Below are positions 1-7,907 of a stretch of 64,000 nucleotides of DNA, one piece after another. The DNA lies in the NCBI GenBank assembly GCA_022650485.1, contig JALCPP010000002.1, positions 1 through 64,000 of the forward strand. The letters are read 5' to 3'. The notes below the pieces were generated by a model, which worked only from the letters and a program-made list of their open reading frames with translations, searched no databases and was not told where the DNA came from. Position numbers and translations under genes: made by a program. The DNA is from Oscillospiraceae bacterium. GTDB taxonomy: Bacteria > Bacillota > Clostridia > Oscillospirales > Acutalibacteraceae. Each line of letters starts with the position of its first letter. Positions within the stretch are counted from its first letter, which is position 1.

Positions 1-1752
1 GTGCGTGGATTGAAATACTAAATTCAGCGTTCAAGAAAAGGACGGCGTATGGTCGCACCTCACACGAGGTGCGCGGATTGAAATTTACGTTATGTCCCAG
101 CCCTGCCCTCAAAGCATGTCGCACCTCACACGAGGTGCGTGGATTGAAATTATTGATCCAGTCACGGTACGGTACCCGGTCGGAAGTCGCACCTCACACG
201 AGGTGCGTGGATTGAAATCCCTCTTTCAGAATTCCTCCGTCAATTTCCGCGAGTCGCACCTCACACGAGGTGCGTGGATTGAAATCTCGCGGATTGCCGG
301 ATTGATTGCCGGAACGCCGTCGCACCTCACACGAGGTGCGTGGATTGAAATTTGCCGATCCTCTGCCGGAGTAAACCTTTTTCCGTCGCACCTCACACGA
401 GGTGCGTGGATTGAAATTACAACATCATTGAAACAGCGTATACGCTCGCGTGTCGCACCTCACACGAGGTGCGTGGATTGAAATTATAAAAACGAGGGTG
501 CGAAGCTGAAATACATATCGTCGCACCTCACACGAGGTGCGTGGATTGAAATCGTACATGGCAGAGGTTTTATGTTCGTGATATTCGTCGCACCTCACAC
601 GAGGTGCGTGGATTGAAATCCAACACCGCAGGAAAAAGAAGTGAAGATCAAGTCGCACCTCACACGAGGTGCGTGGATTGAAATGCATTTCATGGATGGT
701 GATTTCTTTTCCACAATGTCGCACCTCACACGAGGTGCGTGGATTGAAATCCTCCGTTCTGAAAGTAATCACTGTCTACTGGGGTCGCACCTCACACGAG
801 GTGCGTGGATTGAAATTTTTCCTCTGCTGTATCTGGACCATACTGTAAAAGTCGCACCTCACACGAGGTGCGTGGATTGAAATTTAAAATATCCCGGTCC
901 TTCAACCGGTACCGTCCGTCGCACCTCACACGAGGTGCGTGGATTGAAATAAATACGCGCTATTCCCCTTGATGATGGCAGGAGGTCGCACCTCACACGA
1001 GGTGCGTGGATTGAAATCTGGCTGGCCGACGCAATGATTATTGAGCTGGACGTCGCACCTCACACGAGGTGCGTGGATTGAAATTTAGCTTGCAAGCGCG
1101 CCTGACGCAGCACGTTGCGGTCGCACCTCACACGAGGTGCGTGGATTGAAATATTTTAACCGTGATATCCCCGCCTGTGATTTCGTCGCACCTCACACGA
1201 GGTGCGTGGATTGAAATTTGCAACAATTCTGTATTTTCCATAACTCCACCGGTCGCACCTCACACGAGGTGCGTGGATTGAAATGCTGAAGACTGGCAGA
1301 TTATTGACTAATTGCCCATGTCGCACCTCACACGAGGTGCGTGGATTGAAATGTTAAGCAGCTTACCGGCGGCGATAAAGTCACGGTCGCACCTCACACG
1401 AGGTGCGTGGATTGAAATGCTACGCTGATTAATGAGGGCTACAAATATGCTTGTCGCACCTCACACGAGGTGCGTGGATTGAAATAAGTACGTCTATTGT
1501 CCATAAAGATAAGTCAACAGGTCGCACCTCACACGAGGTGCGTGGGTTGAAATCTTTGCCGAGAAGTGTTCCAAGTGCTGTTGTACGTCGCACCTCACAC
1601 GAGGTGCGTGGGTTGAAATGTATAGGAGTATCCTCTATGAAAATGCTGTCATGTCGCACCTCACACGAGGTGCGTGGGTTGAAATTCTAATTTTTTCGAA
1701 TCTTTGACATGCTTAAAACGTCGCAACCTCACACGAGGTGCCAAGAGGAAAC
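1..1752 (+). CRISPR. Type I-C-like CRISPR array, leader-distal end
   Basis: Twenty-five complete 33-bp repeats begin at 52 and recur every 65-68 bp through 1653. There is a truncated repeat at 1-16 and a degenerate terminal repeat at about 1720-1752. The 26 spacers are 32-35 bp and all differ. Each repeat has an 8-bp stem (CGCACCTC/GAGGTGCG) with ACAC loop and ends in ATTGAAAT, the form known for type I-C systems. Decay is at the right: the last three repeats (1521, 1587, 1653) carry GGGTTG for GGATTG, and the final one has an inserted A and has lost the ATTGAAAT end. So the leader and cas genes should lie left of the window. The repeat at 52 has T23 changed to C. Confidence 0.97.
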
Positions 1753-1758
1753 TTTCAA

Positions 1759-1787
1759 TTGACATTATCGATATTCGATAATATACT
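1759..1787 (+). promoter_or_regulatory. padR promoter with operator between -35 and -10
   Basis: TTGACA at 1759-1764 and TATACT at 1782-1787 are 17 bp apart. The spacer holds a perfect inverted repeat, ATTATCGA-TAT-TCGATAAT (1764-1782), which fills the space between the two elements. A repressor bound there would block RNA polymerase; autoregulation by the PadR encoded next is the simple inference. Confidence 0.7.
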
Positions 1788-1835
1788 GTTAACAGAAATG
1801 ACAATATGCAATCATGTTTAAAAGGAGCATTCGAT

Positions 1836-2186
1836 GTGGCCAGAGAGAAATTTCAAACATTAACAGAGCAGATGTTTTATATTCTGCTCTGCTTACAAAC
1901 GGAGTGCTATGGCATGGACATGATGGAAAAAATCCATACCATGACCCATGAGCGGGTGACCGTGGGACCGGGTACGCTGTATCATCTTCTCGAAGCTTTT
2001 GAACAAGCAGGCATGATCCGCGAAACAAAAGTGACAGGCCGCAGGCGCAGTTATTTGATTACCGACACAGGCAGACGGGCACTTGAAACGGAGTACCAAC
2101 GTTTGAAAACACTGGCGGCTGACTACCGGAAATACGGGATAAGCAAGGGGGAAAATCGGCATGAAGATGATAAAGCGCAGATTTGA
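1836..2186 (+). CDS. PadR-family transcriptional regulator
   Basis: A small winged-helix regulator of about 116 residues with the PadR pattern: YGMDMMEKI helix, GPGTLYHLLEAFEQAGMI recognition region and a GRRRSYLITDTGRRAL wing. The GTG at 1836 is chosen because AAAGGAG (1821-1827) lies 8 nt upstream; an in-frame ATG at 1806 has no such site. It overlaps the next gene by 26 bp, so the two are co-translated. PadR proteins usually repress a neighbouring membrane-protein gene and often themselves. A perfect palindrome inside its promoter fits autoregulation. The ligand is unknown. Confidence 0.88.
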   Translation: MAREKFQTLTEQMFYILLCLQTECYGMDMMEKIHTMTHERVTVGPGTLYHLLEAFEQAGMIRETKVTGRRRSYLITDTGRRALETEYQRLKTLAADYRKYGISKGENRHEDDKAQI

Positions 2187-3585
2187 ACAATTTCGGTTTT
2201 ACGATTATACGGGGATTGAAAAACATCTTAAAAAAATGGCGTTAAAGGGGTGGCAAATCCATAAAATTACCCGATTTTATTGGGAGTACCATCGAATGGA
2301 ACCACAGCAATTGACTTATACCGTTACTTATTTTTCTGAAGCCTCTGAATTCAATCCGTATCCCACAGAAAATCAGCGCACTTTCCATGAATACTGCAAG
2401 GATGCCGGGTGGAGCCTTGTCGCGGAATGGGCTCAAATGCAGATTTTCTGCTCGGAAAGGGAAGACCCCACCCCGATAGAAACAGATGAATCGGTAAAGC
2501 TGAAAGCAATTCACCGCGCCATGAAGAAAAATTTTCTGCCCAGCAATGTGGTTTTGCTGCTGTTGTCTGTGGTTCAGTTCTATCTTCAGCTTCACATCAT
2601 TGCAGAGGACCCCATCTTACAGTTGTCTTTAGGTTCGTCTTTGTTTCTGGCGGCAACCTGGAGCGTCCTCGGCATCCAAATACTTTTTATCTTAATGGGC
2701 TATATCATCTGGTATCGAAAATCCCGGAAGGCGGTCAACAGGGGAATGGCCTGCGCTGAAAGCGGAAGCGGATACAAGAAAGCTGTCTGTTTGTGTTCGG
2801 GAATGATCCTCACTCTGCTGGTGCTTGCCATATCACCGCTGTGCGCGTCGAACCAGCTGTGTTTTTGGGGCGTACTGTTGGAACTCGCCAACATAACCGT
2901 TATCATTGCGTTGGTATTGGTCATTAAGAACGCACTCAAACGGGCGCAGGTTTCCAGAAAGGTTAATCTGACCGTTACGATGTTTTCCTGCGTGATTCTG
3001 TCCATCGTTCTAACCGCCATTACTACCGGATGTATCGTCGGGGGCGTGCATGCCGGATGGTTTGGCAAGCGTTCGGCTGAAACCTATACCACCACGCAGC
3101 CAAACGGCAGCACTTATACCTGGGATATTTACCACGACGCACTGCCTTTGACGGTCGAAAATTTACAGGATGTGGAATATGACCACTATTCCTATCAGTG
3201 GACGGCACACGAATCCTTCTTTTTGGCACAGTATGTTGCAAGGCAGTATTCTTTTCCCGGCGGAAAGCTTGCCCCTGAGCTGAATTATTCCATAGTCGAC
3301 GTCAAACTGCCCTGCCTGTTTGACCTTTGCCTGAGCAAATGCTTAAACAGATATGACTATGACAGGGAAGAACCGGAAGAGGACCGTCTGGTTTTCAGGC
3401 ACACGGACGCCATAGCTTGGCGGGCCGATGCTGCCTACCAGCTGTATAGTCACAATGAGGCGACAAATAAATATCTTCTTTGTTGGGGAAACCGGATTGT
3501 TTCCATCCGGTTTGATGCCATTCCAACGGCAGAGCAGATTGACGTTGCGGTTGAAAAATTAAGCCAATCAAAAACGTTTGCCTGA
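2161..3585 (+). CDS. DUF2812-type membrane protein, PadR partner
   Basis: A 474-residue protein. The first ~110 residues match the DUF2812 pattern: RRFEQFRFYDYTGIEKHL, then MALKGWQIHKI, with many aromatic residues. This is followed by about four hydrophobic segments (roughly 125-145, 165-188, 210-255 and 275-300) and an extracytoplasmic-looking C-terminal domain of about 170 residues. DUF2812 genes are commonly found directly after a padR gene, as here, where the reading frames overlap. The function of the family is not established; a sensor or effector controlled by the PadR is an inference. Confidence 0.75.
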   Translation: MKMIKRRFEQFRFYDYTGIEKHLKKMALKGWQIHKITRFYWEYHRMEPQQLTYTVTYFSEASEFNPYPTENQRTFHEYCKDAGWSLVAEWAQMQIFCSEREDPTPIETDESVKLKAIHRAMKKNFLPSNVVLLLLSVVQFYLQLHIIAEDPILQLSLGSSLFLAATWSVLGIQILFILMGYIIWYRKSRKAVNRGMACAESGSGYKKAVCLCSGMILTLLVLAISPLCASNQLCFWGVLLELANITVIIALVLVIKNALKRAQVSRKVNLTVTMFSCVILSIVLTAITTGCIVGGVHAGWFGKRSAETYTTTQPNGSTYTWDIYHDALPLTVENLQDVEYDHYSYQWTAHESFFLAQYVARQYSFPGGKLAPELNYSIVDVKLPCLFDLCLSKCLNRYDYDREEPEEDRLVFRHTDAIAWRADAAYQLYSHNEATNKYLLCWGNRIVSIRFDAIPTAEQIDVAVEKLSQSKTFA

Positions 3586-3641
3586 TTTGTTACAATTGGT
3601 TCGTTCCCATTTGCGCCGCCTGAATATTTTCCGGGAAGCTG

Positions 3642-3702
3642 TTGACATTTAAACTATGTTGTAATACAATATAGCTGTTGACTACATTGTAATGCAATAT
3701 AG
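3642..3702 (+). promoter_or_regulatory. Promoter with two tandem palindromic operators
   Basis: TTGACA (3642-3647) and TACAAT (3665-3670) are spaced by 17 bp. Two 21-bp near-palindromes lie at 3654-3674 (9 of 10 positions paired) and 3682-3702 (8 of 10 paired). They share the core TTGTAAT-CAATATAG and their centres are 28 bp apart. The first covers the -10 box, the second lies just downstream. They are likely binding sites for the PadR encoded at 4415. Confidence 0.65.
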
Positions 3703-3730
3703 TCCAGAACAGTCAAAGGAGATATCGAGG

Positions 3731-4411
3731 ATGCGTACCAAGCAGTATATCAAAGAAATGAATCAGTACAGTGCGGCGCTGAGCCGGGAAAATCAGAAAA
3801 AATTTGATCAAATTCTATTAACCCTGAGGTTTGCGCCCGTTAACAATCATGATGCCGAGGAGTTTTCCCATCATTGCCTTGACCTCTTTTTACAGGCTGA
3901 AAAAGAAAACAAACCCGTTGAAGAGGTGCTAAACACCAATGACATGGATGAGCTTTGCAATAGCTTTATCAATGAATCGAAAAACGGGTATTCCTGGCTG
4001 GAAAAGATGTATTGGCAGATTAACTACCTGCCCCTGGTGCTGTTTATCTTTACCGGAATCTGGGAAATGCTGGCCGGATTTCTGGTAAAAGAGTGGTTTA
4101 CCGGGCACGCGACTGCTGCCGTGCCGGTTACGGTATCTTTATGTGTCGATACCGTTTTTGCAATGGCAATCATCGCCTTTTTATTTCGTAAAGCGCATTC
4201 TTTTTATAATATTTTTAATGGAGCTGACAAGCGGAAAGACCGTCTTGCAACCTTGGCGCTGTTTCTGGGGTCCTATGCGGTGATCGGTCTTTTTGTGGTG
4301 AGTCAGCTGGTGTTCACTCAAATTTTGTTTTATGTCAATTATGCCGCTTTCATGGGTACTTTGGCGGCGATCATTATTGTGCAGCATTTTATTGAAAACA
4401 AAAGGGTGTAA
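3731..4411 (+). CDS. DUF1048/HAAS-like membrane protein
   Basis: About 226 residues. The N-terminal ~90 residues are a soluble helical domain with the layout of DUF1048/HAAS modules (DLFLQAEKENKPVEEVLN, then a DELCNSF helix). Four predicted membrane helices follow. The start at 3731 is chosen because AAAGGAG (3715-3721) lies 9 nt upstream. The upstream in-frame ATG at 3692 falls inside an operator palindrome and is probably not used. It sits 3 bp before a padR gene, the usual partner of such domains. Its molecular role is unknown; a membrane component of a PadR-controlled stress or envelope response is the best guess. Confidence 0.7.
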   Translation: MRTKQYIKEMNQYSAALSRENQKKFDQILLTLRFAPVNNHDAEEFSHHCLDLFLQAEKENKPVEEVLNTNDMDELCNSFINESKNGYSWLEKMYWQINYLPLVLFIFTGIWEMLAGFLVKEWFTGHATAAVPVTVSLCVDTVFAMAIIAFLFRKAHSFYNIFNGADKRKDRLATLALFLGSYAVIGLFVVSQLVFTQILFYVNYAAFMGTLAAIIIVQHFIENKRV

Positions 4412-4414
4412 AGG

Positions 4415-4750
4415 ATGGGAAATAACAACTCTCAACTTTTAAAAGGCTGCTTAGAGGGCTGTGTTCTAAAAATCATCGAGATCAAAGGTGAAATTTATGG
4501 TTATGATATTTTAAAAACATTAAAGGAAAACGGTTTTACAACGATGACAGAAGGGACGCTTTATCCGCTCTATAATCGGCTTCAGAAAAAAGGGATGATA
4601 TCGGCTGTCATGAAGAAGTCCGCGCTGGGACCCGCCAGAAAATATTACAGTCTGACTGCCGATGGGCGGGAAATGCTGAACCGGTTTTGCGAATCCTGGA
4701 ATCATATGAGTACGATTGTCAACCAGATTCTCAACCGCCATCTTTCCTGA
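4415..4750 (+). CDS. PadR-family transcriptional regulator
   Basis: A 111-residue winged-helix protein with classical PadR motifs: YGYDILKTLKENGF, then TEGTLYPLYNRLQKKGMI and GPARKYYSLTADGREML. It follows the membrane gene by 3 bp and shares its promoter, so it probably controls its own operon through the twin palindromes near 3654-3702. It differs clearly from the PadR at 1836, so the two units are separate regulatory modules rather than a recent duplication. Confidence 0.9.
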   Translation: MGNNNSQLLKGCLEGCVLKIIEIKGEIYGYDILKTLKENGFTTMTEGTLYPLYNRLQKKGMISAVMKKSALGPARKYYSLTADGREMLNRFCESWNHMSTIVNQILNRHLS

Positions 4751-4787
4751 TGGAAAGCGGCACATGCCGGTTAAATTCAGATCAGAA

Positions 4788-4818
4788 TTGTACATGACGG
4801 GGAATGTTATGCTACAAT
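4788..4818 (+). promoter_or_regulatory. Candidate yjdF promoter (extended -10)
   Basis: TTGTAC (4788-4793) and TGCTACAAT (extended -10, TACAAT at 4813-4818) are separated by 19 bp. Transcription would start near 4825, giving a 5' leader of about 110 nt before yjdF. Confidence 0.5.
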
Positions 4819-4824
4819 AAAACG

Positions 4825-4925
4825 GCAAAGATAAAAACACGGTTCCGGTCGGTAGTCCGGACGCAGCGGAAGCTGTCAGTAACCTGCCTCCTTGGTTGTC
4901 CATTCTTTGCAAGGCATACTAAAGG
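4825..4925 (+). ncRNA. Candidate yjdF-type riboswitch leader
   Basis: A leader of about 100 nt precedes yjdF and ends at its RBS. It contains short complementary blocks, for example CCGG-TCGGTAGT-CCGG near 4845-4862 and a CAAAG/CTTTG pair bracketing the segment (about 4826-4830 with 4908-4912). In Firmicutes yjdF genes are known to be preceded by the yjdF RNA, which binds azaaromatic compounds. Assignment rests on this context and on visible pairing, not on a covariance-model match. Confidence 0.5.
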
Positions 4926-4935
4926 AGGAAGAACC

Positions 4936-5355
4936 ATGGAAAAAACAGTTTCCAAGTTTACCGTTTTGTTTGAGGAACCTTTTTGGGTCGGCATTTATGA
5001 ACGTGTGTGCGGCAGCCGCTATGCCGTGAGTAAGGTGACGTTTGGTGCGGAGCCCAAAGACTATGAAGTGTATGACTTCCTGCTCAAAAACTTTGGAAAG
5101 CTGCGGTTCAGTCCATCAATGAAAGCGTCGGCGATGGCCGCAAAGCGCATGAATCCGAAAAGGATACAGCGTCAAATCAGCAAACAGCTTCAGAACACAG
5201 GGGTTGGCACGAAAGCACAGCAGGCGCTTAAACTTCAGCAGGAGCAAGGAAAAGAATCCAGAAAAGCACGTGCCCGTGACCGGCGGGAAGCCGGTAAAGA
5301 ACGGCGGTATCAATTGCACCTGAAGAAGCGGAAGGAAAAGCACAGGGGTCATTAG
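4936..5355 (+). CDS. yjdF: YjdF-family (DUF2992) protein
   Basis: A 139-residue basic protein. The first ~60 residues have the YjdF pattern (FTVLFEEPFWVGIYER, KVTFGAEPKDYEVYDFLL). The last ~70 residues are a highly charged Lys/Arg/Gln-rich helix (QQEQGKESRKARARDRREAG). The start is fixed by AAAGGAGG at 4921-4928, 7 nt upstream. The biochemical role of YjdF is not established; family members are linked to response to azaaromatic compounds through their riboswitch. The stop codon lies in the loop of the following terminator hairpin. Confidence 0.85.
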   Translation: MEKTVSKFTVLFEEPFWVGIYERVCGSRYAVSKVTFGAEPKDYEVYDFLLKNFGKLRFSPSMKASAMAAKRMNPKRIQRQISKQLQNTGVGTKAQQALKLQQEQGKESRKARARDRREAGKERRYQLHLKKRKEKHRGH

Positions 5356-5370
5356 CCCCTGCGCTTTTTT
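5339..5370 (+). terminator. Intrinsic terminator of yjdF
   Basis: Inverted repeat AGCACAGGGG/CCCCTGCGCT with one mismatch and a 7-nt loop, followed by six T. The yjdF stop codon is in the loop. Confidence 0.85.
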
Positions 5371-5539
5371 CGTTTAAGATATATTAAATTTAGTTTAATT
5401 ATAAAACTGTCTCTTGTGTTTTTTTATTTCGGGCGATACAATGAACAGGAATACGCGTTATCACTTCAACCAAGAAAAAACGGCATGCATTTTAACGGCT
5501 TTAGCTGGATGCCGCGGATGCGAAAGGATGTACAAGACG

Positions 5540-6307
5540 ATGGTTCACGAGAGATGGAACAGCATATTGGCGCAGCTCAACGAAAAGGGATTTGTAAAGG
5601 TTGGTGACCTTACGCGGGATTTTGGAGTTTCTATAGAGACCATTCGCAGGGATATGGAGGCGCTGGAACAAAAGGGTATGCTCAAACGGGTTTATGGCGG
5701 GGCCGTACGGGTTGCTTTCAAAAATGCGGACATGGACGATGCCGGCCATGGAAATTTGAATATTGAGGAAAAACAGGCAATTGGCAGGAAAGCTGCCGGC
5801 TTAATCAATAACGGCGATACGATTGTAGTCGACATGGATACAACCACGATGGAGGCCGTAAAGGCTTTTAATGACAAGAAGGAGTTAACCTGTCTGACCA
5901 ACTCCATACCGGTTTCGATGCGGATGATTAAAAACAATAATGGTGCTGTGTTTTTAATGGGGGGCCAGATGCACAGCGGCCATTACTGTACCTCGGATTT
6001 TTTGACGGTGGGTCAGCTGCAGCAGTTTTCTGCAGATAAAGCGATTATAGGCGCCAGCGGTGTTTCAGTGAAAAAAGGGGTCACCGATTACCATGTGGAA
6101 GAAGCCGGAGTCAGAAAAGAAATGATCCGAATTGCAGATCAAGTGATTTTGCTGGCGGATTCCAGTAAACTGGGGCTGTCCGCTTTTATTCATATCTGCC
6201 CGCTGGAACAGATTGATGTGTTGGTTACCGATTGGAAAGCAACCCCCGAAATGCTGAAACCTTTTCGGGAAACCAAGATGAAAATTATTGTTGCGGAAAA
6301 GCTGTAA
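5540..6307 (+). CDS. DeoR-family transcriptional regulator
   Basis: About 255 residues. The N-terminal DeoR helix-turn-helix is clear (VKVGDLTRDFGVSIETIRRD, then LEQKGMLKRVYGGAV). The C-terminal sensor domain carries the usual sugar-phosphate-type pattern (GDTIVVDMDTTTMEA, GASGVSVKKGVTDY, ADSSKLG). The start is uncertain: in-frame ATGs lie at 5414, 5528 and 5540. GAAAGG (5522-5527) fits 5540 best, and homologues begin near this point. DeoR proteins generally sense phosphorylated sugars. It lies just upstream of the ABC cluster at 6592-12442 and probably controls it. Confidence 0.88.
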   Translation: MVHERWNSILAQLNEKGFVKVGDLTRDFGVSIETIRRDMEALEQKGMLKRVYGGAVRVAFKNADMDDAGHGNLNIEEKQAIGRKAAGLINNGDTIVVDMDTTTMEAVKAFNDKKELTCLTNSIPVSMRMIKNNNGAVFLMGGQMHSGHYCTSDFLTVGQLQQFSADKAIIGASGVSVKKGVTDYHVEEAGVRKEMIRIADQVILLADSSKLGLSAFIHICPLEQIDVLVTDWKATPEMLKPFRETKMKIIVAEKL

Positions 6308-6324
6308 ACGGATTGTTGTTTGGC

Positions 6325-6370
6325 AAAAAGGCGGAGGAAAAGATGGTTTATCTTTTCCTCCGCCTTTTTT
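6325..6370 (+). terminator. Strong intrinsic terminator after the deoR-type gene
   Basis: A perfect stem of about 20 bp (AAGGCGGAGGAAAAGAT paired with its complement, loop GGTTT) runs into TTTTTT. It isolates the regulator from the downstream transport cluster. Confidence 0.92.
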
Positions 6371-6438
6371 GTGCATCAACTTGGAATTCCACATTATTTT
6401 TGCGTTACACTCCATAAATATGCCTTGTTAATTCCGTA

Positions 6439-6466
6439 TCGTCAAAACAATGACGAGCTTTTGACC
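6439..6466 (+). promoter_or_regulatory. Candidate operator and -35 box of the ABC cluster
   Basis: A perfect inverted repeat TCGTCA-AAACAA-TGACGA (6439-6456) lies directly upstream of TTGACC (6461-6466), with AT-rich -10-like sequence near 6478-6488. The position fits control by the DeoR-type protein encoded upstream; this is inference. Confidence 0.4.
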
Positions 6467-6591
6467 ATATATATTGCTATATTACAACATTTTTACGCAA
6501 ATTTAAACAGAACTTCATGCAAAAAAGCGGGGAGTGTTTTATCGTATATGAGAAAGCAAATGATCTGAAAAAAGTCCATAAGGAGAATGAA

Positions 6592-7824
6592 ATGATGAAA
6601 ACAAACCGTATTGTGAAAACAACTGCGATTGCACTGCTTGCTTGCATGGCTGCAAGTTTTGCCGGGTGCAGTGCAAGTTCCCAGGCGCAGAACAGCGCAC
6701 CGGCTGCCAGCGCACAGAGTGCTGCAGGTGCAGCGGAGCAGAAAGCAGACACTGATTATGCCAATATGAGCATTGATGAACTGAAAGAGGCTGCTAAGAA
6801 AGAGTCTGGAAAAATTGTTGTAAGTGCTTGGTGGGGCGAAGATTTCTGGCAGAAATTTGCACAGTCGTTTGAGAAAAAATACGGCATTAAAGTAGAGATC
6901 AGCTTTGGTGATTCACAGCCGGTTTTAGACAAAGTAATCATGGAGAAGGACGCAGACGCTTCCACTATTGACGCGATGCTGCTTGGCGGAGCAAATGCCA
7001 AAATCGCAATGGATGCAAATGTAATGTACCCCAATATTCTCAATGCAATCGAGGGCAAAGAAGAATTGGATCCGGGCCTTTGTAAAATGCAGGAAGGTGT
7101 TATCCATAAAGGGACCTTTGTTCCGATTTACCTGAACCAGACCGGTATTCTGTATAACCCGCAGAAAGTTTCAGAATCCGAACTCCCGCAGACTTGGGAA
7201 GACCTGGAAAAATACATTGACTCTCACCCCGGAAAATTTGCCTTTAATAACCCGACAAAGGGCGGTTCCGGTCAGGCGTTTGTACATACGGCCATCAATA
7301 TCCTCGCCGGCGGGGTGGATCAGTACACAGGTGACACGGAAGTTGTGGAAGATAAGATTAAAGACTGGCAGAAAGTTTGGGATTGGATTAACGCACGCAA
7401 AGATAAGCTTACCATTACGAACAGCAACTCTGAGTCCATCGCCAAAGTGAATTCCGGCGAATGTGATATGGCGGCTGCCTGGGATGACGACTCCGTCAAT
7501 GCAATGAAAAAAGGCGAACTGATGAAGGACGCAAAGCTCTATATTCCAAAATTCAAGATGGCTGGCGGCGGAGATACCATGGGTGTTGTGAAAAATTCAG
7601 CCAACAAGGCTTCCGCTATCCTGTTTGTCAATGAACTTGCTTCAAAAGAGGGCCAGATTCAGATGAACAAAGTCCTTTGCTCCCTGCCTGCCCGTTCAGG
7701 CATTTCGGTTGACACAACGCTGCTGTCGCAGGAAGACATGAAGGAAAACCGCATCAGCTGGTTCCCGTCCGTTTACAAAAAGCGCATGAACGAAGATTTT
7801 GTTGAAAAAGTTTTGATGCAGTAA
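6592..7824 (+). CDS. ABC transporter substrate-binding lipoprotein
   Basis: About 410 residues. The signal peptide ends in a lipobox with Cys at residue 26 (SFAGC), followed by a Ser/Ala/Gln-rich linker and a mature bilobal family-1 binding domain (IVVSAWWGEDFWQKFAQSFE, QTGILYNPQKVSE, CDMAAAWDDDS). AAGGAG at 6580-6585 sets the start. Its partner ATPase is PotA-like and its permeases are PotB/PotC-like, so the family spans polyamines, Fe3+, phosphonates and sugar phosphates. The neighbouring TIM-barrel and PhnP-like genes suggest a phosphorylated or sugar-derived ligand, which is inference. Confidence 0.85.
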   Translation: MMKTNRIVKTTAIALLACMAASFAGCSASSQAQNSAPAASAQSAAGAAEQKADTDYANMSIDELKEAAKKESGKIVVSAWWGEDFWQKFAQSFEKKYGIKVEISFGDSQPVLDKVIMEKDADASTIDAMLLGGANAKIAMDANVMYPNILNAIEGKEELDPGLCKMQEGVIHKGTFVPIYLNQTGILYNPQKVSESELPQTWEDLEKYIDSHPGKFAFNNPTKGGSGQAFVHTAINILAGGVDQYTGDTEVVEDKIKDWQKVWDWINARKDKLTITNSNSESIAKVNSGECDMAAAWDDDSVNAMKKGELMKDAKLYIPKFKMAGGGDTMGVVKNSANKASAILFVNELASKEGQIQMNKVLCSLPARSGISVDTTLLSQEDMKENRISWFPSVYKKRMNEDFVEKVLMQ

Positions 7825-7849
7825 TACAAAGCAGATTGCCCGTGGAAAT

Positions 7850-7882
7850 GTTGCTGAAACAGCACAATGCTGTTTCAGCAAC
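7850..7882. other. Perfect 15-bp hairpin behind the binding-protein gene
   Basis: GTTGCTGAAACAGCA-CAA-TGCTGTTTCAGCAAC is a perfect inverted repeat in the gap between the binding-protein gene and the next gene, without a long T-run. Such intercistronic hairpins are known to protect the upstream message or reduce read-through. Either would raise the level of binding protein over membrane subunits. Confidence 0.75.
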
Positions 7883-7907
7883 GTTATGTATTTTTAGGAG
7901 GACAAAG

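Noticed and set aside
92-1690. Several open frames with repeated SHLTRGAWIEI, NPRTSCEVR or IHAPRVRCD segments
   Set aside because: They are translations of the CRISPR repeats on both strands. Frame is kept only because repeat plus spacer is often a multiple of three. They have no ribosome binding sites and are not genes.
4804-4935. N-terminal extension of the yjdF frame
   Set aside because: It covers the structured leader and has no RBS. AAAGGAGG directly before ATG 4936 fixes the real start.
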